Positions 1 to 17,534 of a stretch of DNA of 64,000 nt are shown piece after piece (positions within the stretch are counted from its first letter, which is position 1; the number at the start of each line of letters is the position of its first letter). This stretch comes from Globodera rostochiensis (taxonomy: Eukaryota > Nematoda > Chromadorea > Rhabditida > Heteroderidae). The translations under genes and the position numbers were made by a program. The stretch is from positions 4,292,745 through 4,356,744 of the forward strand of contig JAEVLN010000003.1 of the NCBI GenBank assembly GCA_018350325.1, read 5' to 3'. The notes beneath the pieces were generated by a model. That model ran no database searches. It was not told the DNA's origin and saw only the letters and a program-made list of their open reading frames with translations.

Positions 1-356
1 CTGGAATGATAATGGTTTTCTGCAAATCGGAAATTTTCTAAAATAAAACATAAAATCTAAGCAATTATATCTAAAAATGGAAAATAAAAAAACCTTGCAA
101 ATATTTGCTTAATGCATTTAATGGGTGCCCGACCGATGCCCCCCCCCGGGGTTTACGACATTACGCTCACATTTTGTTCCTTCCCATTACCCCAATTTGT
201 GGTGCCTGTGCCAATCTCTCAAAAGTGTCCAAAAAGGAATGAAGTGGCACAGATTGTTCAATTCAGAACATTCATTAGCAAGAAGCAGCAATATAAAGTT
301 TATGAGATTTATGTACAAATAATCAAAAATCTATTTAAATAGGTAAATTAGCTCAC

Positions 357-563
357 CTTATGTCGTTGTTCCAACTCGTACAAACATTTCGACTGACACC
401 TGAAAGTTACTTAATTAATCGTAGTTTAATTAATTAAAATGCTTTACCTTGCGCTAATAAGGTCCTCAGATCCGCCGACGGTTGAAGACGTGCCGACATT
501 TGAGAGCAAATGAACAAAGACACCGAACAGCATTTTGAAGAGGACAAACGACGGAAATGCCAT
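357..563 (-). CDS. 5' part of a gene for a secreted Cys-containing protein (partial, continues left)
   Basis: I do not recognise this gene. Exon 1 (448-563) opens at an ATG and encodes a hydrophobic leader (MAFPSFVLFKMLFGVFVHLL) followed by a Ser/Gly/Thr-rich stretch, which reads as a signal peptide. It ends in phase 2 at a GTAAAG donor. After a 48-nt intron ending TTTCAG, exon 2 (357-399) continues in frame with RCQSKCLYELEQRHK and ends at a GTGAGC donor. The CxxxC pair just after the leader fits a disulfide-rich extracellular protein. Later exons should lie at or beyond the left edge; I could not place one in 1-356. Splice sites, phase and leader all agree, so a real gene is likely; its function is unknown. 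Confidence 0.6.
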
Positions 564-1984
564 TATGGAAAGTAACGCTTTAGGGCATATTACGTAACAT
601 AAACCGATAATTAGCACCAATTTTTATCCGCCTTTTGTTGGCATTTAATTGATTGAAATTACCAAAAAATTAAGCACATATTTAAATATATCTGTCGAGT
701 CCAAACTTAAAATTGGAATTGGACTCACTCAAAAGTGTGGTGATCTTTGGCCATAATTATTCGGCAAATGCCTCATTAGAATGTGTGAAAATTTTGCCAA
801 AGAGTTTTGGTGAATGAATGGGGGGGGGGAAAGAAATGCCCTCCCCCCCCCACTCAGTCTCTGGAGAGTTTAATGGACGGAGGGCGGCGCGAAACGCCCC
901 TTCGGCACCATTCTCGAAGGGAATGAATGATCTCGGGGGTTTTTTGGGGGGGGGGGGAGAACAAAAATGGGAGAAGAGCAAATGGTCTCTTCTCTTCGGC
1001 GCTGTTCGTCCCTGGAGGGGTTATGTGCATAAATGGAAGTGTACTTGGCCGGCCTCCGAATAACAAAGGAGCAACACAACACTCGAATCCCGACACGACA
1101 GAAGAAAGTATTCGCATAACGCACGTTGGGGGGGGGGGAAGAAGGAATTGTAAAGAATGGGGGGGGGCGAGTGGACGACGCCGTGGGGGAGAGGGGCGGG
1201 GATTTGAGTGAAAATAGGGGGGGAACAGTGCAACAAAGGACAAAGGGTCTGTCGGCCATTTGTCGTAATGGGAGGAGAATATTTGTCAATCTCTGCTTAA
1301 TTAATGCTTTTTGCAACCCCACAAATATAAATGGTATTATGCAAATGAATGAATTTGTGTGCATTGGCTCTGTCTCTGTGTTGGGATAAACTTTGCTTTG
1401 TAAGGTTTTTGGGGGGGGGGGGACGCCGCGGATGAGTGAGCACAACACTTTTTATGACCAAAGGGGGGGGGGACGACGAATGATTTGTTGAAAGATTTTT
1501 TGTAAAATAAAATCCATAACATTTCTTGGAATTGAAGCAGTCAAAAGATAGTAAAGAAAATTATATAAACGTTTTTTATTAAAAATTGAATAAAATTTTC
1601 CAACTTTTAAAGGATGGGAAAGGAATTTCCGACTTTAATTTCGAGGACATTTGGCGCCAAATTGTCCTAATTTGTTGATGTTTAAAGTGAGTGCCCTTTA
1701 CAGGAAGGGCAAATTTGCCAACGGTTGCCAATTTAGTCGAATTCGGCGCGAAATTCATTGGCACTTCACCATCAAATTTGGCAAAGTTGAGGGAATTCGA
1801 ATTAAAATTGTTGCTGATGTTTATTGAATATTTTTTCTTTATTAATTTGCAAAAAAATGAGGTGTTAAAAGAACGGACGGAGTGACCTTTTGCATATTTT
1901 TGCACATTTTTGGAGAGGCTCGGCTTTTCCCCAGAAATGGAGGGCGGGATTAAGAACAGCTGCTCGTCCATTCATTCACACCTC

Positions 1985-2008
1985 ATAAGCCTAAGCCTAA
2001 GCCTAAAG
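1985..2008 (-). repeat. Interstitial telomere-type repeat (GCCTAA/TTAGGC)
   Basis: About three and a half units of GCCTAA, the complement of the nematode telomere unit TTAGGC, lie here in otherwise ordinary sequence. A related patch is at 36045-36150. Confidence 0.75.
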
Positions 2009-2310
2009 AATAAAGTAATGTAAAGGTTAAGAAAGGGCACTCAAACAAATAAAAGCTAAAAATCATTCAAAATTAAAACAAATCTCAAAGCTAGGTATAT
2101 TAAATTGTAATCTTTTAATTAAGGGATTTTCGAATAATCAAAATTTCTGTTTCTCATTCCCTCTATTCTCATATTTGTCGAGCCCTATAAAAGCACAAAC
2201 ATTTTGGACAAATGAATTCCCAGCCCGTTTTTGTATCGCTAATTATGTTTTGCTCGTTGAGTGGGCACAGCCACTTTCCCCCCGAGGGGTCGGGCCATTT
2301 GAGTTCCTTT

Positions 2311-2520
2311 CTGAGTCCCTAGAAGTTAAGATCAGTTTGAGTCCCTGGAAGTTAAGATCAGTTTGAGTCCCTGGAAGTTAAGATCAGTTTGAGTCCCTGG
2401 AAGTTAAGATCAGTTTGAGTCCCTGGAAGTTAAGATCAGTTTGAGTCCCTGGAAGTTAAGATCAGTTTGAGTCCCTGGAAGTTAAGATCAGTTTGAGTCC
2501 CTGGAAGTTAAGATCAGTTT
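2311..2520. repeat. 26-nt tandem repeat, about 8 copies
   Basis: The unit begins GAGTCCCTGGAAGTTAAG and ends ATCAGTTT. It repeats about eight times almost without change, the first copy differing by one base (CTAG for CTGG). It is non-coding and unlike any other repeat in the window. Confidence 0.95.
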
Positions 2521-3989
2521 CAAGGTTTTATCAAAAGTAGAAGACAAATTCGCTGATGGCATAGAATCTTTATGTTCCTGATTAGCTCCACTTTTTGATC
2601 AAAAAGCTTACTAAAAGTGAATAAATTTGATTGAGTGGGACTCAAATGGCTGCCCCAAAAGTTACCATCCAATTCACTTCCCATCAATCAGTTCGGCGTC
2701 CGATAATTAGCTGAACAAATTTGGTCGGAGAGAAAGGTGGGATTTTGGGGATTTGACCTTAACCTTCAGTTTCCATTCATTTTGTTTTTGAATAATGAAA
2801 ATAATTTAAAATACTAAAATTAAATAAATAAAGCATACTTTTTTGTTGAAAAGAATGGTCCAACCGCCGCCGAGTGCCTTTAGTCGAATAAATTGAGAGT
2901 ATATAAGGCAAAAACCCTTGGCCAAAATTCAATTTTTTGCCTTCCTGTCGGCCATCAATAATGCCCCCCCCCCTCCGGCGCCGCCCATTCATTGCGTCGC
3001 GGGCGGCGGTCATTTGGCCAAACCGAAAGGAATTGGACAGGAAATTGAAATTGGAAGTCGCTGTGCTGTGAGTTTGCTGCATAAAGTCGAAAGTTTTTTA
3101 TTCTAACGATAAATTTGAATTTTTTTTTTTTTGATTATTTTCTGAAATTTGAAAGTGACTTTTACGCGGGGACAACAATTTCTCTGCGCACTCTGAGAAA
3201 GAATTATATTATTTTATTACAATAAAACGCAACAACAAAATGAATGGGCGGGCGCAGCAAAACTTTTGATGGGAAAATTATATTCTCTAAGCCTTTTTTT
3301 TTGTTCCAAATAAATCCATTTTTGCCCGAATTTTACGCCCCATTTGCCCGCCATGGTCATCCCCATCGGTCGCTTCTTTTGGCGCAGCAAAATGTTCGAG
3401 CGGACTGACAAAACCAAAAAAAAAGCATCGCCCCCCCCCCCCGCCGTCGACGCCCAAAATTGCATTTTGTCGTTAGATTAAATGCAAAAATAAAATAAAA
3501 TGTAATAAAGAAGCAATTTGTTTATGGGATTGGTGTTGGAATGGTTTTTAGCCCGTTTCATAATATATTTTATACAGAAAATGTCTCTTTTGAGTTAGCC
3601 GCGCAAAGTAAGGATTAGGGATGCTCGAAAGTCTCGGTCTCGAGTCGAGAAATTACTCGGTTTTTTGGGTCTCGACTCGGTCTCGAGTCTCGGAGTCATT
3701 TGCCGGTCTCGGTTCTCGGTAAAGATTCTTATTTGGTCTTCCGGAAATTTGTGAGTTAGGAATTCCGGTTTCAGGACATTTTTGAGTAATAATTCTTATC
3801 TCAGCTTTAATGTTGATTTTTTTTAGTAACAAATTAAATTTTGGAATTATTCAAAAAAAATTTAACACAACTCGAATCAGGAACCCTGACAAATAAGGTA
3901 TTATGGTCACGAAACAATTGGGACATTGTCCAGAGATTGAAATAACGGAATGATCGCCGATCAAACTTTTTTCGTTCCTTTTGCTCTTC

Positions 3990-6166
3990 TTATTTTTTGT
4001 CAAAAAGTGCCTTGTGCCGATCTTTCAACTCTTTCACCAATTCGTCCCCCAATTTGTTAAGTTCCGAGAAATCGTCGAAATATTTGCTCCCGCCATAAAA
4101 GTCGTCCACTGTCAGAGTCTTCAGAATGTGCTTCTGAAACGAATTGAACTTGCCGAGTTTAATGTTCTAATTTATAAGCTTTGGGCACCTTCAACGCATC
4201 AAAGCCGTATTTCTCTGCCAATCTGAGCTTGAACAAAGCCGACTTTTTGCTCGTCTTCTCCAAAAAATGCACGCAGCAATTTTTGACCGAATCCAACAAA
4301 TAGCGATCGGCCAATTCCAAAACGCTTTCAATACATTCGTCTAAAAAATATAGTCCATTAGTCCATTTCTTTAAGATTTCAATTTTAGCCAATCAAAATT
4401 TGATTTAAAAAGTTCAAATGCCGTCTGTTGTCTCTAACTTTTGCCTTTGGCATTTTACTGAGTCAACTTTTAAATTGGAAGGAAAAATGACCGTCCAATT
4501 GTTCGTTCTGCGGAGGCATTGAGGAAATAAGCCGCTCAAAATGTGCAACAGCCTCCGGCACTTTATCAATTTGAATTTTGGGCTTTTGCTCCGCATTCTC
4601 TCCAAAAGACAAAGTCTCAAAAAAGTCCGAATGAGCCGCCAAAAGCTGAAAAACGTATGTGTACAATATGAACAAAAAGGTCCCAGAAAGGAAATTCGGA
4701 CAAAAGGTCCCATATATAAAACGGCCAAAATATCCCATAATGATAAATCGAACAAAATGTCCCCGAAAAATGTCCCTTTGCTCTCGAATATTAAATTGGA
4801 TTAAACTATTATTATTCATTCCTATTATGTAGCTTCTCCCATTCCAATTGCCATTTTTATTGGTAATACGAAAGCTGGCCCCTCCCCATTTTTTCAAAAA
4901 TAAAACATTTTAGGTCGTTAGAAAAGAGTTTCTAGGCCTTTCTAGCGAATCTGACATTCTTTTTGACCGATTTTTCGTCAGCCCCTCTCACATATTTGTT
5001 CACATAAACGACTTCGCCGTTCACCAACAAAATGTCTTTCAAACGGGCACCGCTAAAATTGATAAATTATGCCAAAAATTACAATAAAAGTTGCGAAAGA
5101 AAAACCCACGGCATTCCATTTGGCCTTTCGGCGGCCACTTCGGCCATAAAAGTGACCGCATCTTCCGCCTCATCGAACCAACCATTTTTTGGATCAATTA
5201 GTTGCTTAATTAAAGCAAATAAATGAATTTATATAACCGGGGGAATAACAATTATTTTATTTACTTCAAATTTAATGAAATTTCGATTGCCCCATTCGCG
5301 CGATTCGGCATTGAAAATGGACCGCACTTCTTCGTCCGTAAAGCAATTGTAGCCGTACTTGCAGGCAACGATGGACTTCCGAACGGACGCCTGACAGCTC
5401 CATGCCTTATCTTTGAGAAAAATCCTTTTATAATAAGCAAATCAAATTTATTTAATTCGCAAAAATGAATAATAAGCCAAGAAATGTTCTGAATTGGGTT
5501 TGGAGGATTTTCAACAAAATTTGTTAAAAATTCAAAAATTTTCTCCGAAGCGCCCGGAATCTTCCCACCAAACTCAAATTGTCAAGAAATTGTTGATTGT
5601 GACAACAAAAAATTAATAAATAATCTCTTTTCAACTCACAATTACTAAATAAACATTGTTATTAATTTTTTGTTCTCAAAAAATGTTCTTATTTGGAACC
5701 CCAAATCTTATTTTTGATCAGTAATGTTCTTATTTTGGAAGCTTTTCGCTTTTTGATGGCCCCTGAATTAAGCAAAGCTTAGAAACTTTTGACGTCACTT
5801 TTAATTATTCCAAGCTTCATTAGCTGATCAAAAACAGCTTAAGACGCCAATGAATGGACATTAATTACCTTTTGCATTTCCATCGCATTGGACGGAAAAT
5901 GAAAGGTCAGCCCCCAAATGGTCGAGAATGATTCGCCATGGCAATCCGTTGATGCACTCGGCCGATTCACTGATCAACTGGCTGTTTCCACCCCCTCCGG
6001 CAAATGTTCTGAAGTCATTCACACGAAAAACAATTTGGCCGCTCCGTTTGTACTTATCATCTAATTTTTAAATAAAATAATGCCGAAAAACGACGACCCT
6101 TTTACCTTTGGTCTGTTGATCGGCAGGTTCAATGTTCGACGGGGATTCAGATTTGGGTGGGTCCAT
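3990..6166 (-). CDS. MATH-BTB domain protein, copy A (8 exons)
   Basis: This is a predicted substrate adaptor for a cullin-3 ubiquitin ligase. Exons are 6106-6166, 5869-6060, 5265-5410, 5110-5204, 4992-5052, 4492-4645, 4189-4340 and 3990-4166; all phases join. The N-terminal MATH domain shows [21 protein letters not shown], a Trp/Cys strand, [12 protein letters not shown] and DAVTFMAEV. The BTB domain follows ([45 protein letters not shown]), then a helical tail ending [10 protein letters not shown]. Exon lengths 4 to 7 equal those of copy B (95, 61, 154 and 152 nt), and exon 2 is 192 nt in both, so they are clear paralogs. The last intron would be only 22 nt; if it is not spliced the protein ends early at KAYKLEH. 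Intron 5 (4646-4991) holds fold-back sequence with GGACAAAAGGTCC words. Confidence 0.88.
4167..4188 (-). other. Candidate 22-nt intron in MATH-BTB copy A
   Basis: On the minus strand the reading goes LK, then a GTGCCC donor and an ATTAG acceptor, then [10 protein letters not shown]. Removing 22 nt keeps phase 0 and joins exons at the same point where copy B has a 47-nt intron (19262-19308). Reading through gives a stop ten codons later. Confidence 0.65.
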
Positions 6167-6524
6167 TTGTTATGGCGGGATCCCGGCAGAAAAAGTTTTT
6201 AAAATTTAAATTCACGTTTTCTACAGTAAAAAAAATAAAAACATTTTAACAAAATAAATGCTTAGTAAATTAAATGTTTTATACATTTTAAAACATATAC
6301 AAATAAAAAATGAAACGGCAGTCGCCGTGTGAGAATGGGACTGAGTCAAAGCGAAATAAAACGCTTTCGTCTGTGCTGCTGCTGAAAGAATCAAAAAAAT
6401 TACCTAAATATGTAAATATAAACAAATAATATGTAAATAACACAAAGGTTGGCGGAGGTTGACGATTTGGCGTTGTTTGCTTGCAACACCAGCAGCGCAT
6501 GCCCAACAAACATTTCCAAATAAA

Positions 6525-8040
6525 ATCCCCCCCCCCCCCCCGAGGGGCGTTTGTTTACAGTCACAACAAAATTGGGAGGGGGGGGCTTCTCTTTTTTCTT
6601 CAAGAAGGGTAGAGATATGTATTAAGGGAGAGAGAGAGAGTTATTCCGCTGGTTGGACGTGGAGGACGATTAAAAACGCCTAATTTGTCAGGCAATTTCG
6701 GTGTTGGTAAAAATCAGACCCCGCGTGAAGCACTATTTTTTCCTATTTCTTATGTCTTACGATTGGTAAAATTTGATTGTATAAAACTAATTAATTGTTA
6801 TTTTTTCTTTAAATAGTCGTGGCAGTTTACAAGAATTCTAGCGGAGAGTTTCCCCCAAATGATCGATGAAAATAGGGAATAGGGAAACCGGAATGCCAAA
6901 AAAAATACGGAAATTTACAGAACACGGAACGGAAAACATCCATCCCCGTTATATAGGGTCTCTTTCAATAAGATTGTACGGAATTTCTGTTGAACAATTT
7001 GATGATCGTTTGCCATTCTTTGTCAAATGCCATCCGATATTCTGTGCTAAAATGGCATATTTAAATTGAATTGATATTTGCTTTTATTTTACTTTGTAAA
7101 ATAAAGAATTGGCGCATTGGAGGCGGCACTGATGTTCAACAAAATGCCAAAGCCAAGGCTCCGGAAAATGCGATAATCAGTCAGTCAATCACTCCGATGG
7201 GTAAATCTTGTGATCCACTTTTAACGATCAGAATTAATCAATTGAAGCTGTTACAATATATTTGTTTGGATTTGAATAAATTGTACTTGTACATTACCTT
7301 GAAATTTTAATGCAAAATATTTTTTAAAATGTTACTAAAACAATTTGGTTTCAAAATTAAAATATGTTTCTCTAGTCAACAAGAATAAAGCCATTATCCA
7401 TTTTATTGAAATTATTAAAATTGAATAGCAATTTAAACGTTTTAAATTAAATCTGACAATTCAAATTAATCATGTCATTTTATTGCGATTTAAATGGACA
7501 AAAATGTGAACAAATAAACGCTTTTAGCGCGTATTTGGCCCAACAAATCGATGTTTTTCGCCTCCGATCACTTTTCTTCGCAATTTTCCCATCCAATGAC
7601 ACTTTAATGAATGAATCGCCGCAGAAGAGCACTAATTCATTCGATTAACAATTTTGTGATCGATTAAAAGAAATCCTTCGCATAAAAAGTGAAATTTTAT
7701 GAGAGCTTCTTGGTTTAAGAATATATTTTACCTTACATTTTTTAAATTTAAAATTATTTTTGTATTTACAGAAATCGGAACCGCATTTTTCTTTTTCCCC
7801 TGACAAAATGCGAAAGTGACCAAAAAGTTAAAAGTTGTCAGCAAAACCTCCTTTTGTCTGTCTTCCGGGCATGTTCAAAGCATAACACGCCCAATAATTC
7901 TCTGATCCAGAAATAAGCCGAAAAAGTGAGATTTGATGGCCTATTCAGATGGACCCTTCCGGCATTGAACCTCTCTACCTCAATGCCGTCAATCCGTTCA
8001 CCGGAAACAAATATTCCAAGGTGGAAACAGAATGAATGAA
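6525..8040. repeat. Left arm of a large inverted repeat
   Basis: This arm matches the reverse complement of 13758-15425 nearly base for base, with a few substitutions, homopolymer-length changes and one 132-nt deletion. It starts at a C run (15 C) where the partner arm ends in a long G run. It contains the upstream region of the helicase gene and a shortened first exon. ORFs in it (such as 6866-7069) appear in both arms and look non-coding. High identity points to a recent inverted duplication. Confidence 0.95.
7949..8020 (+). pseudogene. Truncated copy of DHX15 exon 1 in the left inverted-repeat arm
   Basis: The first 24 codons of the helicase (MDPSGIEPLYLNAVNPFTGN...) are copied here. Codons 25-68, including the P-loop AETGSGKTTQ, are missing. 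The sequence goes straight from TATTCCAAG to the intron start GTGGAAACAG, so a plausible splice donor remains and the lost 132 nt keep phase 0. No other helicase exons follow on this strand, so it is a fragment in the present orientation. Confidence 0.9.
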
Positions 8041-8540
8041 AAAGAGTTCTTTTTTTAAATCGAGAGCAAAACAAGAGTCAAAATAAGAGTTAAGGCAAGC
8101 CAAGAGTCAAGGTAAGACAAGAAGTCAAGTCAGAGTTAAGGCAAGTCAAAGAAGGCAATACAAGAGTCGAGAGACAAGGCAAGTCAAGAGTCAAGTCAGA
8201 GTTAAGGCGTCAAAGAAGGCAAGACAAGAGTCAAATCAAATCGAGAGTCAAGGCAAGTCAAGAGTAAAGTCTAAGCAAGTTAAGATAAAGAGTCAACGTC
8301 AAGAGTTAAGAGTCAAGTCAAGACAGTCAAGTCAAAGCAAGCCAATTCAAGATAAAGAGTAAAGCAAGTCAAGATAAAGAGTCAAAGCAAGTCAAGTAAA
8401 GAGTCAAAGTCAAGTCAGTCAAGAGTCAAGTCAAGTCAAAACAAGTCAAGATAAAGAGTCAAAGTCAAGATAAAGAGTCAAAGTCAAGTAAAGAGTCAAA
8501 GTCAAGAGCCAAGGCAAACAAAGAGTCAAGCGATTATTTA
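8041..8540. repeat. Low-complexity GTCAAG/AGAGTCAA repeat
   Basis: About 0.5 kb built from degenerate units such as AGTCAAG, AGAGTCAA and AAGATAAAGAGTCAA. It fills the space between the left inverted-repeat arm and the 3' end of the helicase gene. No coding potential was seen. Confidence 0.9.
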
Positions 8541-8617
8541 ATGGATCATTTGATGAGTTCAAAATGCAAATAGGAAAAAAAATATGTAGACGTTTTGAAA
8601 TAAACAACAATATGAAA

Positions 8618-13981
<5,364 letters not shown>

Positions 13982-15425
13982 CTGAATAGGCCATCAAATC
14001 TCACTTTTTCGGCTTATTTCTGGATCAGAGAATTATTGGGCGTGTTATGCTTTGAACATGCCCGGAAGACAGACAAAAGGAGGTTTTGCTGACAACTTTT
14101 AACTTTTTGGTCACTTTCGCATTTTGTCAGGGGAAAAAGAAAAATGCGGTTCCGATTTCTGTAAATACAAAAATAATTTTAAATTTAAAAAATGTAAGGT
14201 AAAATGTATTCTTAAACCAAGAAGCTCTCATAAAATTTCACTTTTTATGCGAAGGATTTCTTTTAATCGATCACAAAATTGTTAATCGAATGAATTAGTG
14301 CTCTTCTGCGGCGATTCATTCATTAAAGTGTCATTGGATGGGAAAATTGCGAAGAAAAGTGATCGGAGGCGAAAAACATCGATTTGTTGGGCCAAATACG
14401 CGCTAAAAGCGTTTATTTGTTCACATTTTTGTCCATTTAAATCGCAATAAAATGACATGATTAATTTGAATTGTCAGATTTAATTTAAAACGTTTAAATT
14501 GCTATTCAATTTTAATAATTTCAATAAAATGGATAATGGCTTTATTCTTGTTGACTAGAGAAACATATTTTAATTTTGAAACCAAATTGTTTTAGTAACA
14601 TTTTAAAAAATATTTTGCATTAAAATTTCAAGGTAATGTACAAGTACAATTTATTCAAATCCAAACAAATATATTGTAACAGCTTCAATTGATTAATTCT
14701 GATCGTTAAAAGTGGATCACAAGATTTACCCATCGGAGTGATTGACTGACTGATTATCGCATTTTCCGGAGCCTTGGCTTTGGCATTTTGTTGAACATCA
14801 GTGCCGCCTCCAATGCGCCAATTCTTTATTTTACAAAGTAAAATAAAAGCAAATATCAATTCAATTTAAATATGCCATTTTAGCACAGAATATCGGATGG
14901 CGTTTGACAAAGAATGGCAAACGATCATCAAATTGTTCAACAGAAATTCCGTACAATCTTATTGAAAGAGACCCTATATAACGGGGATGGATGTTTTCCG
15001 TTCCGTGTTCTGTAAATTTCCGTATTTTTTTTGGCATTCCGGTTTCCCTATTCCCTATTTTCATCGATCATTTGGGGGAAACTCTCCGCTAGAATTCTTG
15101 TAAACTGCCACGACTATTTAAAGAAAAAATAACAATTAATTAGTTTTATACAATCAAATTTTACCAATCGTAAGACATAAGAAATAGGAAAAAATAGTGC
15201 TTCACGCGGTGTCTGATTTTTACCAACACCGAAATTGCCTGACAAATTAGGCGTTTTTAATCGTCCTCCACGTCCAACCAGCGGAATAACTCTCTCTCTC
15301 TCTCCCTTAATACATATCTCTGCCCTTCTTGAAGAAGAACAAAAAGGAGAAGCCCCCCCCCCCCCCAATTTTGTTGTGACTGTAAACAAACGCCCCCCGG
15401 GGGGGGGGGGGGGGGGGGGGGATTT

Positions 15426-17534
15426 TAGCCTTCTACTTTGTTCTGTCAAAGATCAGACAAAAATTGCTTCCCCCTAAACCATGTAAATCTGATTTTTCTA
15501 CAATGCGACTACAGTTCCTCTGGTGAGGGATGTCGACAAAAATTTTCACCCCAAGCCTAACTCTTCGGGCGAAAGTCGGAGAGCTTAGAGTCAAAGGGCG
15601 ATTCTGTAGAGAATTTAGTGGGCTATTCACCCCTTATGACGGTTTTTTGCAGAAAATTTTTTCCAAGCCCTCAGGGATTTTTATCCAAAATGAGCCCCAT
15701 TTTCAGTGCATTTTGGGGTTTCCGGATCTCCATGAAGGAGTTGTCTGATCAAGTTAGTGCAGTTATCTTTTTTGCTCAGTATCCAAAGTTATGTAACTGT
15801 ACCGAAAAAAAAGTTGAACGCGTTAAATACCGAGCATATTAAAGCGTTGAACTTTTTGGGCATATACTTTTGTCCACCCAATTTTTGAGCAGGTTGAGTT
15901 CAATGGGGGCAAACAAATCGGAGAGTGCTTGAAGCGCAGTGAGTTTGGGCTCATTTTGAAGCTAGCAAATGGCGCTAAATTTAATCACTAATAATTGGCT
16001 GGCTTCAACAGCTTTAAAAGCTGCTATGACAATTTTCATATCCAAATATGTTTTGGGCATATACTTATGTCCGATACTGTATATCTTCTTAAAGCTTCTA
16101 ATGGGCTAATATTGTTTATTTTGTTAATTTTAGAAGAGTTATTGAACTCAAAACATTGTAATGGATGAGATGGGCGGAACTCAAATTCATCATGAAAATT
16201 GGCTTCGCCTAAATTGTTTGATGGCAAAATAAAATGCATTTATTTTTCCAATAAACAAACATAAGGAAAACGGAATTTTTGTTTTGGCTTCGGTAATTGC
16301 GTTAATTTGACATCTTTCCTTAATCTCACATTGCAACGGATCACCCCGATCTTTTCCCCAGCGACACCCTGCAGATTTTCCAGGCTGCACAACGCAATAA
16401 TCACCAAAAAGCCGACTGATCAAAAGCTTCCGATCACTTTCTCAATAATTACATTATGCGAAATTTTTTGGCACGGTTTAAACCAGGATTGCCACGGGTG
16501 ACCCGATGAGCCGAAACCCGGTTTTTTCAACCCGACCCGAGATAATTTATAAAAATAACAAATTGAGCCCCTGCTTTATCCATCCAACTCAATTCCTTAG
16601 AGCTTTAACGATATTTGTTGTTACGGAAATTGTCCTAAAATTTCAGAAATTTTTCCCTAAAAATTTCAATGGAATAAACAATCAAAAGAAAAAATTGCCG
16701 TATTTTAAAATTTTGGTTGCAAATTTCTTAACAAATTGAGTCAAAATTTTCTCGGCGGCGTCTCGGCACCGCCGACCCTACCAATTTATGATTTTACCTA
16801 TTAATTTTGATTTTTGGCTAATATTTAGAAGAAAAAAATTTTCAACCCGAAAACCGTCCCGACATTTTTCTCAACCCGCGATAACTCTGCTTCAAACCCT
16901 TCTATATTAGCTTATAAAACAATTCAAAAATGTGGCATATTCGCCCATAACAAAATGTCATTTTATTTACTCTTTACTCCCCACCTCCACCCCCCGGGCA
17001 CAAAAACAATACCCCCCCCCCCCAATTTATGTTTTTCTCAATTTTGGACTCCTCCCCTCCACTATTTTTCCTTTTACATCCTTTAGTCTACCATAATAAA
17101 AAAATTAAAGAAATATCAGGTAAACTAGAGTGTCGTCTTTATTTTTTTAATCAAAAAAAGCTACGAACTCAAACCATTTGTTTGTTTTTCCATTAGAGTG
17201 CATTTTTGTGAAAAAATTTTGATTTTTTGAAATATAATCGGTTTTTGCACCTTTCTTAAGAAATTTGTTGAATATGCGCTGAAAATAGGTCAAAAACGAA
17301 TGCCGAAATGTCCGAACCCAATTTGGCGGTTCTAATAACTCGCAACGGAGGTCAGACTCACTCGGATTCCCGAAAACCGCTGGAACACCTTTTTTGCAGT
17401 TTTTTCTCAAAAAAGGGGGTCGTGCCATTAACTTTTGATAGTATTACAAAAAAAATGGATAAAGCATAGAAAATCGAGCCCCGTAAAATGTTATCAATCA
17501 TTTTAGCAACATATCCACACACAAAATATACCCA
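15426..17534. other. Intergenic stretch with repeat fragments
   Basis: No gene was found. A copy of the GC-rich hairpin family (CTTAACAAA, then GGCGGCG...CACCGCCGACC) is at about 16725-16785, and C runs lie near 16990-17025. Short ORFs at 15530-15842 and 16506-16739 have no recognisable domain. Confidence 0.6.

Larger units (their letters stand above)
564..3989. other. Intergenic stretch with G/C homopolymers and simple repeats
   Basis: No convincing gene was found. It contains many G or C runs of 8-14 nt (near 820, 845, 945, 1130, 1412, 1465, 3431), a telomere-like patch near 1985 and a 26-nt tandem repeat at 2311-2520. Sequence at 3620-3725 is rich in GGTCTCGAGTCGAG-type words that recur near 27710 and at the right edge of the window. 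A 130-codon minus ORF at 1579-1971 has no recognisable domain and is listed among the rejected items. Confidence 0.6.

Noticed and set aside
854..1448. ORFs of 129-192 codons on the minus strand
   Set aside because: They run through several G/C homopolymers, have odd Pro-rich composition and overlap each other in two frames; no domain is recognisable.
1579..1971. 130-codon minus ORF starting MDEQLFLIPPSISGEK
   Set aside because: The first 30 codons look plausible and a GTCACT donor follows, but I found no partner exon and the rest is AT-rich chance sequence.
6866..7310. ORFs of 67 and 79 codons conserved in both inverted-repeat arms
   Set aside because: Conservation is explained by the recent duplication; substitutions show no coding bias and no homology was recognised.
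7949..8020. A second, independent helicase gene on the plus strand
   Set aside because: Only the shortened first exon is present; no downstream helicase exons follow in this orientation.
8041..8540. Possible CRISPR-like regular repeat
   Set aside because: It is a degenerate low-complexity array without spacers, in a eukaryotic genome.
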